Shown in pieces: positions 33,216-42,829 of a stretch of DNA of 43,044 nt. The position numbers were made by a program, and so were the translations under genes. The notes beneath the pieces are model-generated. The model saw nothing but the letters and a program-made list of their open reading frames with translations, made no database searches and was not told the DNA's origin. Positions within the stretch are counted from its first letter, which is position 1. Each line of letters opens with the position of its first letter. The stretch comes from Tistrella bauzanensis (GTDB lineage: Bacteria > Pseudomonadota > Alphaproteobacteria > Tistrellales > Tistrellaceae): the NCBI RefSeq assembly GCF_014636235.1, contig NZ_BMDZ01000049.1:1-43044 (forward strand), read 5' to 3'.

Positions 33216-33929
33216 TCAATGCCCTCCTTCCAGATAGGCCCGCCGGACCTCCGGATCGGCCAGAAGCGCCTGGCCGGTGCCCGAGGTCACGATCTGCCCG
33301 GTTGCCATCACATAGCCGCGATGGGCCAGTTTCAGGGCATGGAAGGCGTTCTGTTCGACCAGAAAAATAGTGATCTTCTCGGTTTCGTTGATCTCGCGGA
33401 TGATCGAGAAGATCTGCTTCACCACCAGCGGCGCCAGGCCCAGCGATGGTTCATCCAGCAGCAGAAGCCGCGGCCGGCTCATCAGCGCCCGGCCGATCGC
33501 CAGCATCTGCTGTTCGCCACCCGACAGGGTGCCGCCGCGCTGGTTGCGACGTTCCTTCAGGCGCGGGAACAAGGTCAGTACCCGCTCGATGTCCTGCGCG
33601 AAGTACTTAGAGTCGGTCGTCACCGCCCCCAATTGCAGGTTTTCCATCACCGTCATGCGCGGGAACACCCGCCGGCCTTCAGGCGACTGGGCGATGCCCC
33701 GACGGACGATGTCATGGGTCTCGCGCCGGGTGATGTCCTCGCCGCAGAAATGGATGCTGCCGGTCCGCGCCCGTGGATTGCCGCAGATGCTCATCAGAAG
33801 GGTCGACTTGCCGGCGCCGTTGGCACCGATCAACGACACGATCTCGCCTTCGGCAACCGACATCGACACGCCTTTCAGCGCCTGGATGTTGCCGTAATAG
33901 GTTTCGATCCCGGAAATTTCGAGCATCAA
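33216..33929 (-). CDS. livF: Branched-chain amino acid ABC transporter ATPase LivF
   Basis: ATPase subunit of 237 residues, the normal LivF length. It shows Walker A GANGAGKST (33-41), the Q-loop region AQSPEGRRVFPRMTVMEN, signature LSGGEQQMLAIGRAL, Walker B LLLLDEPSLGLAP and H-loop FLVEQNA. All catalytic residues are present. Its ATG overlaps the livG stop by ATGA (33926-33929). It powers uptake through LivH and LivM with LivG. Confidence 0.95.
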   Translation of the reverse strand: MMLEISGIETYYGNIQALKGVSMSVAEGEIVSLIGANGAGKSTLLMSICGNPRARTGSIHFCGEDITRRETHDIVRRGIAQSPEGRRVFPRMTVMENLQLGAVTTDSKYFAQDIERVLTLFPRLKERRNQRGGTLSGGEQQMLAIGRALMSRPRLLLLDEPSLGLAPLVVKQIFSIIREINETEKITIFLVEQNAFHALKLAHRGYVMATGQIVTSGTGQALLADPEVRRAYLEGGH

Positions 33930-34819
33930 TGCGCCTCCCGGTCGATGCCAAGGTCGGCCGCAACCGCGTCGGGCAGCGCCTCGTCTTCCTCCTCGCCCAG
34001 ATAGGCGCGGATCACGTTCGGGTCGTTCCTGACCGCTTCCGGACGGTCATCGGCGATCTTGCGACCATAGTCGAGCACCACGACATGATCGGAAATCGCC
34101 ATCACCACGCTCATGTCATGCTCGATGAGCATCAGGCCCACCTGATCCTGATCGCGGATCGACAGCAGCAGGTTGTTCAGTTCAAGCGATTCGCGCGGGT
34201 TCAACCCGGCGGCCGGCTCGTCCAGGCACAACACCGCCGGACGGGTGCACATCGCACGCGCAATCTCCAGCCGCCGCTGATGACCATAGGGCAACTCGCT
34301 GGCCAGCCGATCGGCATGATCGAGCAGGTCGATGCGTCGCAGCCAGCTTGCCGCCAGATCAAGGGCTTCGCTCTCGACCTTGCGATAGGATGGCAGACCG
34401 AACAGGCCGGCGACCGAGAAGGCGGATGCCGCCATCAACCGGTTGTGCTGGGCGATCAGCAGATTCTCCAGCACCGACAGGCTGGGAAACAGGCGGATAT
34501 TCTGGAAGGTGCGGCCCACGCCGGCCCGCGCGATGCGGAAGCCGTCCATCCGTTCCAGCTTATGGGCCCCGGTGGCGGTGTGCAGTGTCAGGGCGCCGGC
34601 GGTCGGGCGATAGAACCCGGTCAGGCAGTTGAACACCGTGGTCTTGCCGGCGCCATTGGGGCCGATCAGGGCGGTGATCTCGTTCTGCCGGGCGGTGAAG
34701 CTCAGATTATCAATGGCGGTCAGGCCACCGAAACGCATGGTGAGGTGCTCGACCTCCAGCAGCGGCGCCGCGGTCACGGGCGCCGGCCGGCCGGCATCAG
34801 TGGTGATGGATCCGGTCAT
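33926..34819 (-). CDS. livG: Branched-chain amino acid ABC transporter ATPase LivG
   Basis: ATPase subunit of 297 residues from ATG 34819, 19 nt after the livM stop. Walker A is GPNGAGKTTVFNCLTG, the LivG region is GVGRTFQNIRLFPSLSVLEN, Walker B is VLCLDEPAAGLNP and the H-loop is LIEHDMSVV. The signature region reads LPYGHQRRLEIARAM, the usual LivG variant of LSGGQ. The tail with VRNDPNVIRAYLGEEED is typical. An ATG at 34855 would add 12 residues and overlap livM. Confidence 0.94.
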   Translation of the reverse strand: MTGSITTDAGRPAPVTAAPLLEVEHLTMRFGGLTAIDNLSFTARQNEITALIGPNGAGKTTVFNCLTGFYRPTAGALTLHTATGAHKLERMDGFRIARAGVGRTFQNIRLFPSLSVLENLLIAQHNRLMAASAFSVAGLFGLPSYRKVESEALDLAASWLRRIDLLDHADRLASELPYGHQRRLEIARAMCTRPAVLCLDEPAAGLNPRESLELNNLLLSIRDQDQVGLMLIEHDMSVVMAISDHVVVLDYGRKIADDRPEAVRNDPNVIRAYLGEEEDEALPDAVAADLGIDREAH

Positions 34820-34838
34820 TCTGTCAGGCCCCCGCGCG

Positions 34839-36160
34839 TCACTGATACCGGCCATCGAGGCCGAGCCTCGATTTCAGCCGGGAAAGCTGCATGGTCGGCT
34901 CGCGGAAGGCGAGCAGGCCACGCGGCCGCCAGATCATGATCAGCACCATGGCCCCGCCAAAGAACAGCATGCGGAACTGCTGCAGATCACGGGCCAGTTC
35001 CGGCAGCAGGATCAGCAGGATTGCCGCCAGAACCACGCCGACCTGGCTGCCCATGCCGCCCAGCACCACAATCGCCAGGATGACGGCACTTTCGGTGAAG
35101 ACGAAGCTTTCAGGGCTGATGAAGCCCTGGCGGGTGGCGAAGAATGCCCCGGCGAAGCCGCCGAAGGTGGCGCCCAGCGCGAAGGCCGACAGTTTGACAT
35201 TGGTCGGGTTGATCCCCAGCGACCGGCAGGCGATCTCGTCTTCCCGCAAGGCCTCCCAGGCCCGGCCGATCGGCAGTTTGCGCAGGCGGAGCACCACCAG
35301 ATTGGTGATCATCGCCAGCACCAGGATGATGTAGTACAGGAACACCACCCGGTGTTCCGAGGAATAGTCGAGCCCGAACAACTGGTGAAAGGCGACCTCG
35401 CCCTCGTCTGGCCGGCGGGTGAAGTCGAACCCGAAGAAACTGGGGCGCGGGATATTGGCGACGCCATTGGGGCCGCCGGTGAACCAGCTCCAGTTCAGCA
35501 GCACCACACGGATGATCTCGCCAAAACCGAGTGTCACGATCGCCAGATAGTCGCCGCGCAGACGCAGCACCGGATAGCCGAGGGCGATGCCGAACGATGC
35601 CGCGAACACCCCCGCCAATGGCAGGCAGATCCAGAACGACCAGCCGAAATAGGCGTTCAGCAGGGCATAGGAATAGGCGCCCACGGCATAGAACGCGACA
35701 TAGCCCAGATCGAGCAGGCCGGCCAGGCCGACCACGATGTTCAGCCCCCAGCCCAGCATCACATAGATCAGCACCAGCGTCGCCAGATCGACCGAGGTCC
35801 GGTCCATGAACGGCAGCATCGGCAGCACCAACGCCACCACGGCGCCGCCCCAGCCGATCGCTTTCAAATACTTGGCAACGCCCTGCCCGGCATTCGCCGG
35901 ATTGCGGCGCCCGGCACCGGGGCCCCGGACGCCGGTCCACAGCGACAGCGCCAGCCGGCCGGCGAACACCGCCGCGACCGCGATGATCACCCAGCTCCAG
36001 CGCGGTTCCACCACCACCACGGCGCCTTCGGCCACGGTTCGCAAGCCCAGCATGGGCAGAGCGATGACCAGGGCCACGAAGGCCGCCAGCCCTGCATCCT
36101 TGAGCGCCGCACCGACAGGGTTGGGGCCGGCAGCGGTCTTGGTTGTCGTGGTCATCGCCA

Positions 36161-36161
<1 letters not shown>
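34839..36161 (-). CDS. livM: Branched-chain amino acid ABC transporter permease LivM
   Basis: Permease of 440 residues with about ten hydrophobic segments. The family core is YVMLGWGLNIVVGLAGLLDLGYVAFYAVGAY (shown in parts as GLNIVVGLAGLLDLG and AFYAVGAYS), followed by ALREDEIACRSLGINPTNVKLSAFALGA, the cytoplasmic coupling loop (core EDEIACRSLGIN). The N-terminal extension of about 100 residues with three extra helices is usual for LivM of this subtype. ATG 36161 shares one base with the livH stop (TGATG). Confidence 0.94.
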
Positions 36162-37075
<914 letters not shown>

Positions 37076-37596
37076 GACCCCCCGATACGGTCTTGGTCAC
37101 GGCCGGTTCGACGGGCGGTCATCTGAACGTCTCTGAACCGGAAAATATCGATATCGCGTCCGTCCGGGCGGATTAAGGGCGTCATGCCGGACTGCCCCGT
37201 CCCGCGACATCGCCCCGTCCACGCGCATGACGTGCCGGCATGCCTGCCCGCGCCGCCATATGCGATCGAACCCGCGCCCGAACGGATGACACCTTCCCCC
37301 TGGTCATCCGAGATCGCCCGTCATTCCGCAAACGTCTTGCAGCCCCCGGTGTCGAGACTTCTCTGCGGCATGCAGCCGCGGTCTCGATCCCCTGTCATCG
37401 ATCTTCACAAAAGAGTAGCCATGCGGGAACCGGTGCGGCAAGCATCGATTGGCCGGTTGATGAAGATTTGCCAGAACCGGCCTGCACAATCGCAATCATT
37501 CCGGCAAGCCCCCGTATCACGCACAACTCGATCATCCTGTCCGCATCGATCCACTGCCGGTGGATAGATCCGCCATCACGATCGGACAGGTACCGT
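37076..37596. other. Gene-free interval upstream of livH
   Basis: This is 521 bp without a credible coding frame: open frames here are short and lack codon bias. It must hold the livH promoter, but no convincing -35/-10 pair was found. A 10-bp palindrome ATATCGATAT (37145-37154) lies in a short AT-rich patch about 70 bp upstream of the livH start and is the best candidate for a control site. Composition is lower in GC than the neighbouring genes. Confidence 0.5.
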
Positions 37597-37854
37597 TCAG
37601 GCGATGATCGACCGCCCCCCCTTGCGTCCAGGGGCGGGTCGCGGCTCAGCCGCCGGGGTCGGGGCCGCCCCGGCCTTGCGGGCGCGGACATAGGCAAGCT
37701 TGTCGCGGGCCAGCCGCGCGAGCGCCGCTTCAGCGGTGCCATGCGGTGCAATGAAGGTGACCTCCTCGCCCGTCGCCGCATCGATCGCCGCCACGCGGAG
37801 CGACACACCGGCGGCCGTGATTTCCAGCAGAATGTCGTCGGACGGGGTGGTCAT
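37597..37854 (-). CDS. DUF6898 family small protein
   Basis: Small basic protein of 85 residues, start ATG 37854 with GGAG 9 nt upstream. The N-terminal 60 residues (ILLEITAAGVSLRVAAIDAATGEEVTFIAP, core GVSLRVAAIDAATGEEV) are the conserved DUF6898 part, and the Lys/Arg/Pro-rich tail looks disordered. It looks like a short strand-rich domain with no catalytic motif. Function is unknown. It lies 200 bp downstream of hemA on the same strand. Confidence 0.7.
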   Translation of the reverse strand: MTTPSDDILLEITAAGVSLRVAAIDAATGEEVTFIAPHGTAEAALARLARDKLAYVRARKAGAAPTPAAEPRPAPGRKGGRSIIA

Positions 37855-37986
37855 GGCTGTCGGCTCCGGCAGCGACGGGAAGACTGATCTTCCGAAGTGT
37901 CCTCCCACGCCCCGGCGGGCGCAAGCGACAAGCCGCCACCCGGAGCGATCACAGGCCGGTGCAAATAGGCCAATGCAGAATCGAAC

Positions 37987-38014
37987 GGGCGCCGGAAGAC
38001 ATCATCCGGCGCCC
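37987..38014 (-). terminator. GC-rich hairpin after hemA, likely terminator
   Basis: A 10-bp perfect stem pairs GGGCGCCGGA (37987-37996) with TCCGGCGCCC (38005-38014), loop of 8 nt, 40 nt downstream of the hemA stop. There is no proper T-run on the minus strand, so termination may be partial. Confidence 0.5.
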
Positions 38015-38054
38015 GCTGATCGTTGGTCATGATGTCCGGGGGAACGAACCCTGG

Positions 38055-39281
38055 TCAGGCGACCGCCACATCGCAATCCCGCGCCAGCCCGAGTGCCGCC
38101 CAGACCGCGGTCAGCGCGGTGACCAGCTGATCCATCATCGCGTCGTCGTGGAACGGCGACGGCGTGAAGCGCAGGCGTTCGGTGCCGCGCGGCACGGTCG
38201 GATAATTGATCGGCTGGACATAGATGCCATGCTCGTCGAGCAGCATGTCGGTCGCCGCCTTGCACAGCACCGGATCGCCGACCATCACCGGCACGATATG
38301 GCTTTCCGACGGCATCACCGGCAGGCCGGCTTCGGCCAGAAGCCGCTTCAACCGGGCCGCGCGATCCTGATGGCGGGTCCGCTCTGCGGTGCTTTCCTTC
38401 AGGTGACGGACGCTGGCGAGCGCACCGCCTGCCACCGCCGGCGGCACCGCGGTCGAGAAGATGAAGCCGGGCGCATTGCTGCGGATGAAATCGATCGTCG
38501 CCGCCGAGGCCGCGACATAGCCGCCGATCACGCCGAATGCCTTGGCCAGCGTGCCCTGGATCAGATCGATCCGGTCCATCAGGCCACGGGCCTCGGCAAC
38601 GCCACCGCCGCGCGGACCATAGAGGCCGACCGCATGGACCTCGTCGATATACGAGAACGCGCCATGACGCTCGCAGACATCCAGAATCTCGGCGATCGGC
38701 GCGATGTCGCCATCCATCGAATACACCGACTCGAAGGCCACGATCTTGGGTGCCGCCGGGTCGACCGAGGCGAGCTTCGCCTCAAGATCGGCCGGATCAT
38801 TGTGCTTGAACACATGGCGCGCCGCACCCGAATGGCGGATGCCAGCGATCATCGACGCATGGTTCAGTGCGTCGGAAAAGATATGGCAGCCGGGCATGCC
38901 GCGTGCCAGCGTCGACAGCGCGGCTTCATTGGCGTTATAGCCCGAGGTGAACAGCAGCGCCGCCTGCTTGCCGTGCAGATCGGCCAGTTCCGCTTCCAGC
39001 AGGACGTGCAGATGATTGGTGCCTGAGATATTGCGGGTGCCACCGGCGCCGGCGCCCATGGCACGCACGGCATCCTGCATGGCGGCAAGCACTTTGGGAT
39101 GCTGGCCCATGCCCAGATAGTCGTTGCTGCACCAGACCGTGATGTCGCGCGGCCCCTCGGCGCCGTGATGGGTTGCCCGCGGAAATGCGCCGGCACGGCG
39201 TTCAAGATCCGCGAAGACGCGGTAACGCCCCTCTCGCCTGAGATCGGCGAGGGCTGCCTCGAAGAACGCCTGATAATCCAT
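38055..39281 (-). CDS. hemA: 5-aminolevulinate synthase
   Basis: PLP enzyme that condenses glycine and succinyl-CoA to 5-aminolevulinate, the first step of tetrapyrrole synthesis in alphaproteobacteria. It is 408 residues, the usual size. Visible are [15 protein letters not shown] (50-64), [15 protein letters not shown] (76-90), [10 protein letters not shown], the PLP-ring His141 in [30 protein letters not shown] with the pyridine-contacting Asp213, and the Schiff-base Lys247 in [11 protein letters not shown] 39281 has GAGG 6 nt upstream. Promoter elements about 225 nt upstream and palindromes in the leader suggest regulated expression. Confidence 0.97.
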   Translation of the reverse strand: MDYQAFFEAALADLRREGRYRVFADLERRAGAFPRATHHGAEGPRDITVWCSNDYLGMGQHPKVLAAMQDAVRAMGAGAGGTRNISGTNHLHVLLEAELADLHGKQAALLFTSGYNANEAALSTLARGMPGCHIFSDALNHASMIAGIRHSGAARHVFKHNDPADLEAKLASVDPAAPKIVAFESVYSMDGDIAPIAEILDVCERHGAFSYIDEVHAVGLYGPRGGGVAEARGLMDRIDLIQGTLAKAFGVIGGYVAASAATIDFIRSNAPGFIFSTAVPPAVAGGALASVRHLKESTAERTRHQDRAARLKRLLAEAGLPVMPSESHIVPVMVGDPVLCKAATDMLLDEHGIYVQPINYPTVPRGTERLRFTPSPFHDDAMMDQLVTALTAVWAALGLARDCDVAVA

Positions 39282-39297
39282 CACAAACCTCACACAA

Positions 39298-39311
39298 CAC
39301 GTCGTGACGTG
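39298..39311. repeat. 14-bp palindrome in the hemA leader
   Basis: CACGTC-GT-GACGTG is a perfect inverted repeat 17 nt before the hemA start codon, close to its ribosome binding site. It could be an operator or a small mRNA stem affecting translation; the function is not known. Confidence 0.45.
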
Positions 39312-39505
39312 GTCTGCCCGTCGGTTCATCCGCGAGCTTCAGACCCACGTGCCGGGAAGACTTGAACCGGTACATGGTTGCATCGGAGATCCGATGGCCC
39401 CCGTAAGACCGGCCGCTTCCTCTTGCTGCGGACACGCCACGCACCGGACCGGCGTTGCGGTCGACCAGACCGGCGTCGCCCGAGGCGTTGCATGTTGATG
39501 CCATA

Positions 39506-39534
39506 AACATAGGCCGGGCGCCAACGCGACACAA
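39506..39534 (-). promoter_or_regulatory. Candidate hemA promoter
   Basis: On the minus strand TTGTGT (39534-39529) and TATGTT (39511-39506) are 17 bp apart, giving a leader of about 220 nt. Within the 338-bp gap 39282-39619 this is the only good sigma-70-like pair seen. No Fnr box (TTGAT-N4-ATCAA) is present nearby. Confidence 0.4.
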
Positions 39535-39546
39535 CGCCGCGTTGGC
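39520..39546. repeat. Inverted repeat over the candidate hemA -35 region
   Basis: GCCAACGCG (39520-39528) and CGCGTTGGC (39538-39546) are perfectly complementary around the -35 hexamer. A second, overlapping pair is TGATGCCA (39497-39504) with TGGCATCA (39543-39550). Such nested repeats at a promoter suggest an operator. Confidence 0.4.
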
Positions 39547-39619
39547 ATCATGACCCGTCGGACCGATCGGCCATGGCGGCGTCAGGTGGTCAGCCGGAGA
39601 TCAGATCGCCGGGGCCAGA

Positions 39620-40075
39620 TCACTGGTCATCGCCGCTGACCGCCAGACGATAGCGTTCAGTGGTGCGGTCCACGCGACGCGCCAGCTCGCGCATGATCTC
39701 GATCGCCATCTGCGGAACCTGGGCGATCAGCTGATAGAACAGCTCCTTGGATATCCTGAGAGCCGTGACCGGCGAGGCCGCGACCACCGTCGCCGTGCGC
39801 GGCACATCGCAGAGGATGGCGATTTCACCCACCACGTCGTTTCGGCCCAGATCCGCCACCTTCAGCGGCCCGCGCGGTGTCGCCACCTGCACCTCGGCGC
39901 TGCCCTCGACGATGATATAGACCGCATCGCCCACCTCGCCTTCCGAGAACACCGTGTCGCCCGGATCGAAGGTCAGCCTCTCGCTGGTAAAGGCGACGAG
40001 CTTGAGCTTCGCCGGCTCGATGTTCGCGAACATCGGCACATTGCGCAGCACCTCCACGTCACGGATCAGGCTCAC
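39620..40075 (-). CDS. Cyclic-nucleotide-binding-domain protein (stand-alone effector domain)
   Basis: Protein of 151 residues made almost entirely of one cNMP-binding domain. FDPGDTVFSEGEVGDAVYIIVEG (36-58, core GDTVFSEGEVGDAVY) forms the beta roll, and the phosphate-binding cassette is GEIAILCDVPRTATV (83-97) with the phosphate-contact Glu84 and Arg93. No DNA-binding or catalytic domain follows, only a helix ending at TTERYRLAVSGDDQ. GTG 40075 was chosen because AGGAGG stands 5 nt upstream; in-frame ATGs at 40120 and 40153 are less likely. It lies 108 nt downstream of the large ABC protein gene on the same strand, so it may regulate that protein. Confidence 0.85.
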   Translation of the reverse strand: MSLIRDVEVLRNVPMFANIEPAKLKLVAFTSERLTFDPGDTVFSEGEVGDAVYIIVEGSAEVQVATPRGPLKVADLGRNDVVGEIAILCDVPRTATVVAASPVTALRISKELFYQLIAQVPQMAIEIMRELARRVDRTTERYRLAVSGDDQ

Positions 40076-40183
40076 TGTCGCCTCCTGCACCTGGAGCAGA
40101 TCACATCCCGATGCCCTCATCGGGACGACTAACGATGCCCGGGCCGCGGCCATGGGCCCGCGGCTCCGCGGCCTTGCATGACG

Positions 40184-42829
40184 TCACGCGTCGCCGACCA
40201 GACGCCGATACGCGCTGCCGTCGATATCCACCTCGTCGGGCGTCCCCGACTGCACCACCCGTCCACCCTGCATGACCACCACCCGATCGAAGGACCGGGC
40301 CAGAACCGGCCGCTGCACGGACCATACGATGGCACGCCCTGTCATCGCCTCGCGCAGCCGCTCGATAATCTCCACCTGCTCCAGCGCATCGACGGCCGAT
40401 GTCGGCTCGGACAGCACCATCATGTCGGGCCGTTTCAGCAGTGCCCGGGCGATGGCCGCCTTCTGACGCTGGGCGTTCGACAGCCGCGATCCGCCCGAGC
40501 CGACATGGAAGCTCAAGCCCACCACCATCACCATGTCGCGCAGCCCGGCATCGTCGACCACCTGGGCCAGTTTCTGACCCACCCGGCCACGCGCCTGAGC
40601 CTGACCGTAAACCACCCGTCCGAACAGGATGTTGTCCTGAATCGAACTCTGCGCATGATACTTCGTTCTGTCGAAGAACTCGATTCGTCCCTTCAGGTCG
40701 TCAGGGCTGTTGTCCATCAGACGCCTGCGCGCCGTCAGCATACGGTCGCGGACACGGTCATCGAGAACGTCCAGCCGGTGCCGTGCCGGAATCAGCCGGA
40801 AGGCGAGACCCGCCAGACGCCGGCGCTCCTGCGCATCCAGAGTCCCCACGCCCTCGCGCTCGATCCGGTTCAACAGCACCTGATAAACCGGCAGGTCCTC
40901 AGACGAAATGAAGCTGTACTGCTCGAAGAACTCGTGATCGGCCGGCAGATCGGCGAAGAGTTCGATCATGGTGGCAGCGATCCGACGTCCGGCCTCGACC
41001 AGATCGGCGTCGAGCCCGCCTTCCGACAACACCTCGGCCACGAACGGGTGCTCTGTCAGGGTCTCAAGATCTTCGCCATCGCCACGTGGCGCACCGAACA
41101 GCAGGTTTTCGGCGACACTCGCATTGTCGTTCCAGCGGTCGACCTCGAACGGCTCGACCAGCTTGCCCAGTCCCTCATCCGCCAGGGCCTGATGAAAGGT
41201 CTCGCGCCCCTTCAGCACCCGTTCGGCCCGCTCGGGCTCAGCCGCGGGGTCCAGTCGGCCACGCAGGCCCAACGCGAAGACATCCTCGTCCAGCCGCACG
41301 ATCTTCAGCACCTCGACCAGCCGGCGCTCCACCGCCTCGGTACCTTTACCGCCCACCGCCTCATAATCGATCCAGTCGGCCCGCACGTCGTATTCACAAT
41401 TGCCCGACCGTTTCGCCTCGTTCAGGTCACGTTCCCAGATCGGCCGGCTCTCGTCGTCAAGCTCACGCGGGGTCAATGGCCGGTGCTTCAGGCCATAGAG
41501 CAGGTTGTCTGCGAGCGACATATTGAAGAAGGCGGTCGAGGATCCGACAAAAGCGATCCGCCGACCGACCACGGCATCAGGCAGGGTTGCCAGATCCTTG
41601 CCGCCAATGGTGATGCGGCCCGATTGCGGATCGGCCAGCCGCGCCAGCGTCAGCGCAAGCTCGTGCTTGCCGCTGCCGGCACCGCCGACGATCGCCGTGT
41701 GGCTGTCGAGCGGCAGATGCAGGGACACCCCATCCAGCAGCTGGATCTCGCCCTCATCGGCCAGACGGACATTCGACAGCACCACCTCGCCCGTGAACGG
41801 TTCGATCGCGGCCGGATCGTTCAGCAGGCGCTCCGCTTCGACCATGCCCGCCGGTTCGAACTGTGCCACCACCTGCTCGTATTTGATGCGGGCATCTTCC
41901 TTCATCTGGTAATAGGCGAGCAGCTCCTTCCAGGGCGCGTACAGTTCCTTATAGGCGCTGAGCACCGCCACCAGCGCACCCACCGACAATTCACCACGGA
42001 TCACCAGCCAGCCGCCGATCGCGAAGAAGAAGAATGGCCCCAACTGCGATATGAAATTGTTCAGAAACTTGATAAAGAATTTTCGAATATAGATCTCGTA
42101 CCGGACCTTGAACACACCGTTCATCCGGTCCGAAAAATCCGCCAGTTCATAGGCGGCCGTGTCGTTCGACCTGATTTCCTGGATGCCGCCGATGGTCTCA
42201 CCAATCCGATCCGAGACCTTGCGCATCAGCCGCACGCGGGTCTTGCCGAGATTATTGACCTTACGCTGCAGCTTGGGAATCAGGTAAATCTGGATCGGAT
42301 ACAATGAAACCGCCGCCAACCCCATCAGCGGATCCTGAATGAACAGGAAGGCCAGAATGGTCAGCAGCGTGCCGCCCTGATAGGCCGGCGTCGCAATCGC
42401 TTCGGCCACATAACCACCCAACGGTTCCACCTCGCTGGTGATCATCGGGATGGTTTCGCCGGCGCTGGTGCGTCGGAAATGCGGCAAGGGGAAGCGCAAG
42501 ACCCGCATGAACAGGTCATAACGCAAGCGCCGCAACATCCGTTCGCCCAACAGGCCCTTATAGACGTTGATAATGTATTTGAAGGCCTGGTTGACGATCA
42601 CCAGCAGCAGGAATATGCCGCAGAGCACGATCAGATATTCCATCTGATCGAAGTTGAAGCCGAAGAACGTCTTCGGAAAATCCTTTCCCTGAATCGCCTC
42701 ATTCAGAATGATCTTGGGCAGATCCAGGAAGATGTAGAGGAAAGGAAAGGACGCCACGGTCATGATCAGCAGGACGATCTGCTGTCTGAGGCTGTGGCGT
42801 ACGATATAGCGGAACAGGGAATGCTCCAT
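40184..42829 (-). CDS. ABC exporter-like protein with degenerate, expanded nucleotide-binding domain
   Basis: This 881-residue protein has a type IV exporter membrane domain (residues 1-320, six spans) followed by a nucleotide-binding domain of about 530 residues, double the normal size. Walker A GGAGSGKHE keeps Lys388, but the next residues are His-Glu instead of Ser/Thr. The segment normally just after the Q-loop occurs three times: SLADNLLYG (438-446), SVAENLLFG (571-579) and SIQDNILFG (729-737), and the Q-loop glutamine is absent at each. The signature is LSNAQ (783-787), not LSGGQ. Walker B reads MMVLSEPT, with Ser807 in place of Asp and Glu808 kept. The H-loop His is replaced by Gln839 (WSVQRP). 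ATP hydrolysis may be weak or altered. The substrate is unknown. Confidence 0.88.
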   Translation of the reverse strand: MEHSLFRYIVRHSLRQQIVLLIMTVASFPFLYIFLDLPKIILNEAIQGKDFPKTFFGFNFDQMEYLIVLCGIFLLLVIVNQAFKYIINVYKGLLGERMLRRLRYDLFMRVLRFPLPHFRRTSAGETIPMITSEVEPLGGYVAEAIATPAYQGGTLLTILAFLFIQDPLMGLAAVSLYPIQIYLIPKLQRKVNNLGKTRVRLMRKVSDRIGETIGGIQEIRSNDTAAYELADFSDRMNGVFKVRYEIYIRKFFIKFLNNFISQLGPFFFFAIGGWLVIRGELSVGALVAVLSAYKELYAPWKELLAYYQMKEDARIKYEQVVAQFEPAGMVEAERLLNDPAAIEPFTGEVVLSNVRLADEGEIQLLDGVSLHLPLDSHTAIVGGAGSGKHELALTLARLADPQSGRITIGGKDLATLPDAVVGRRIAFVGSSTAFFNMSLADNLLYGLKHRPLTPRELDDESRPIWERDLNEAKRSGNCEYDVRADWIDYEAVGGKGTEAVERRLVEVLKIVRLDEDVFALGLRGRLDPAAEPERAERVLKGRETFHQALADEGLGKLVEPFEVDRWNDNASVAENLLFGAPRGDGEDLETLTEHPFVAEVLSEGGLDADLVEAGRRIAATMIELFADLPADHEFFEQYSFISSEDLPVYQVLLNRIEREGVGTLDAQERRRLAGLAFRLIPARHRLDVLDDRVRDRMLTARRRLMDNSPDDLKGRIEFFDRTKYHAQSSIQDNILFGRVVYGQAQARGRVGQKLAQVVDDAGLRDMVMVVGLSFHVGSGGSRLSNAQRQKAAIARALLKRPDMMVLSEPTSAVDALEQVEIIERLREAMTGRAIVWSVQRPVLARSFDRVVVMQGGRVVQSGTPDEVDIDGSAYRRLVGDA

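Noticed and set aside
31391-33370. 659-codon plus-strand frame across livK and the DUF6867 gene
   Set aside because: It crosses two convincing minus-strand genes and a terminator and shows no domain.
37076-37596. Search for a tRNA, small RNA or leader peptide in the gap upstream of livH
   Set aside because: No cloverleaf, no terminator-antiterminator pair and no short frame rich in branched-chain codons could be seen.
39490-39515. Possible Fnr box TTGATGCCATAAAC upstream of hemA
   Set aside because: Only the left half matches TTGAT; the right half does not resemble ATCAA, so it fails as an Fnr site.
40178-42307. 709-codon plus-strand frame opposite the large ABC protein gene
   Set aside because: Rich in His, Gln and Arg with no recognisable motif; the minus-strand frame has a membrane domain and Walker A, so it is the real gene.
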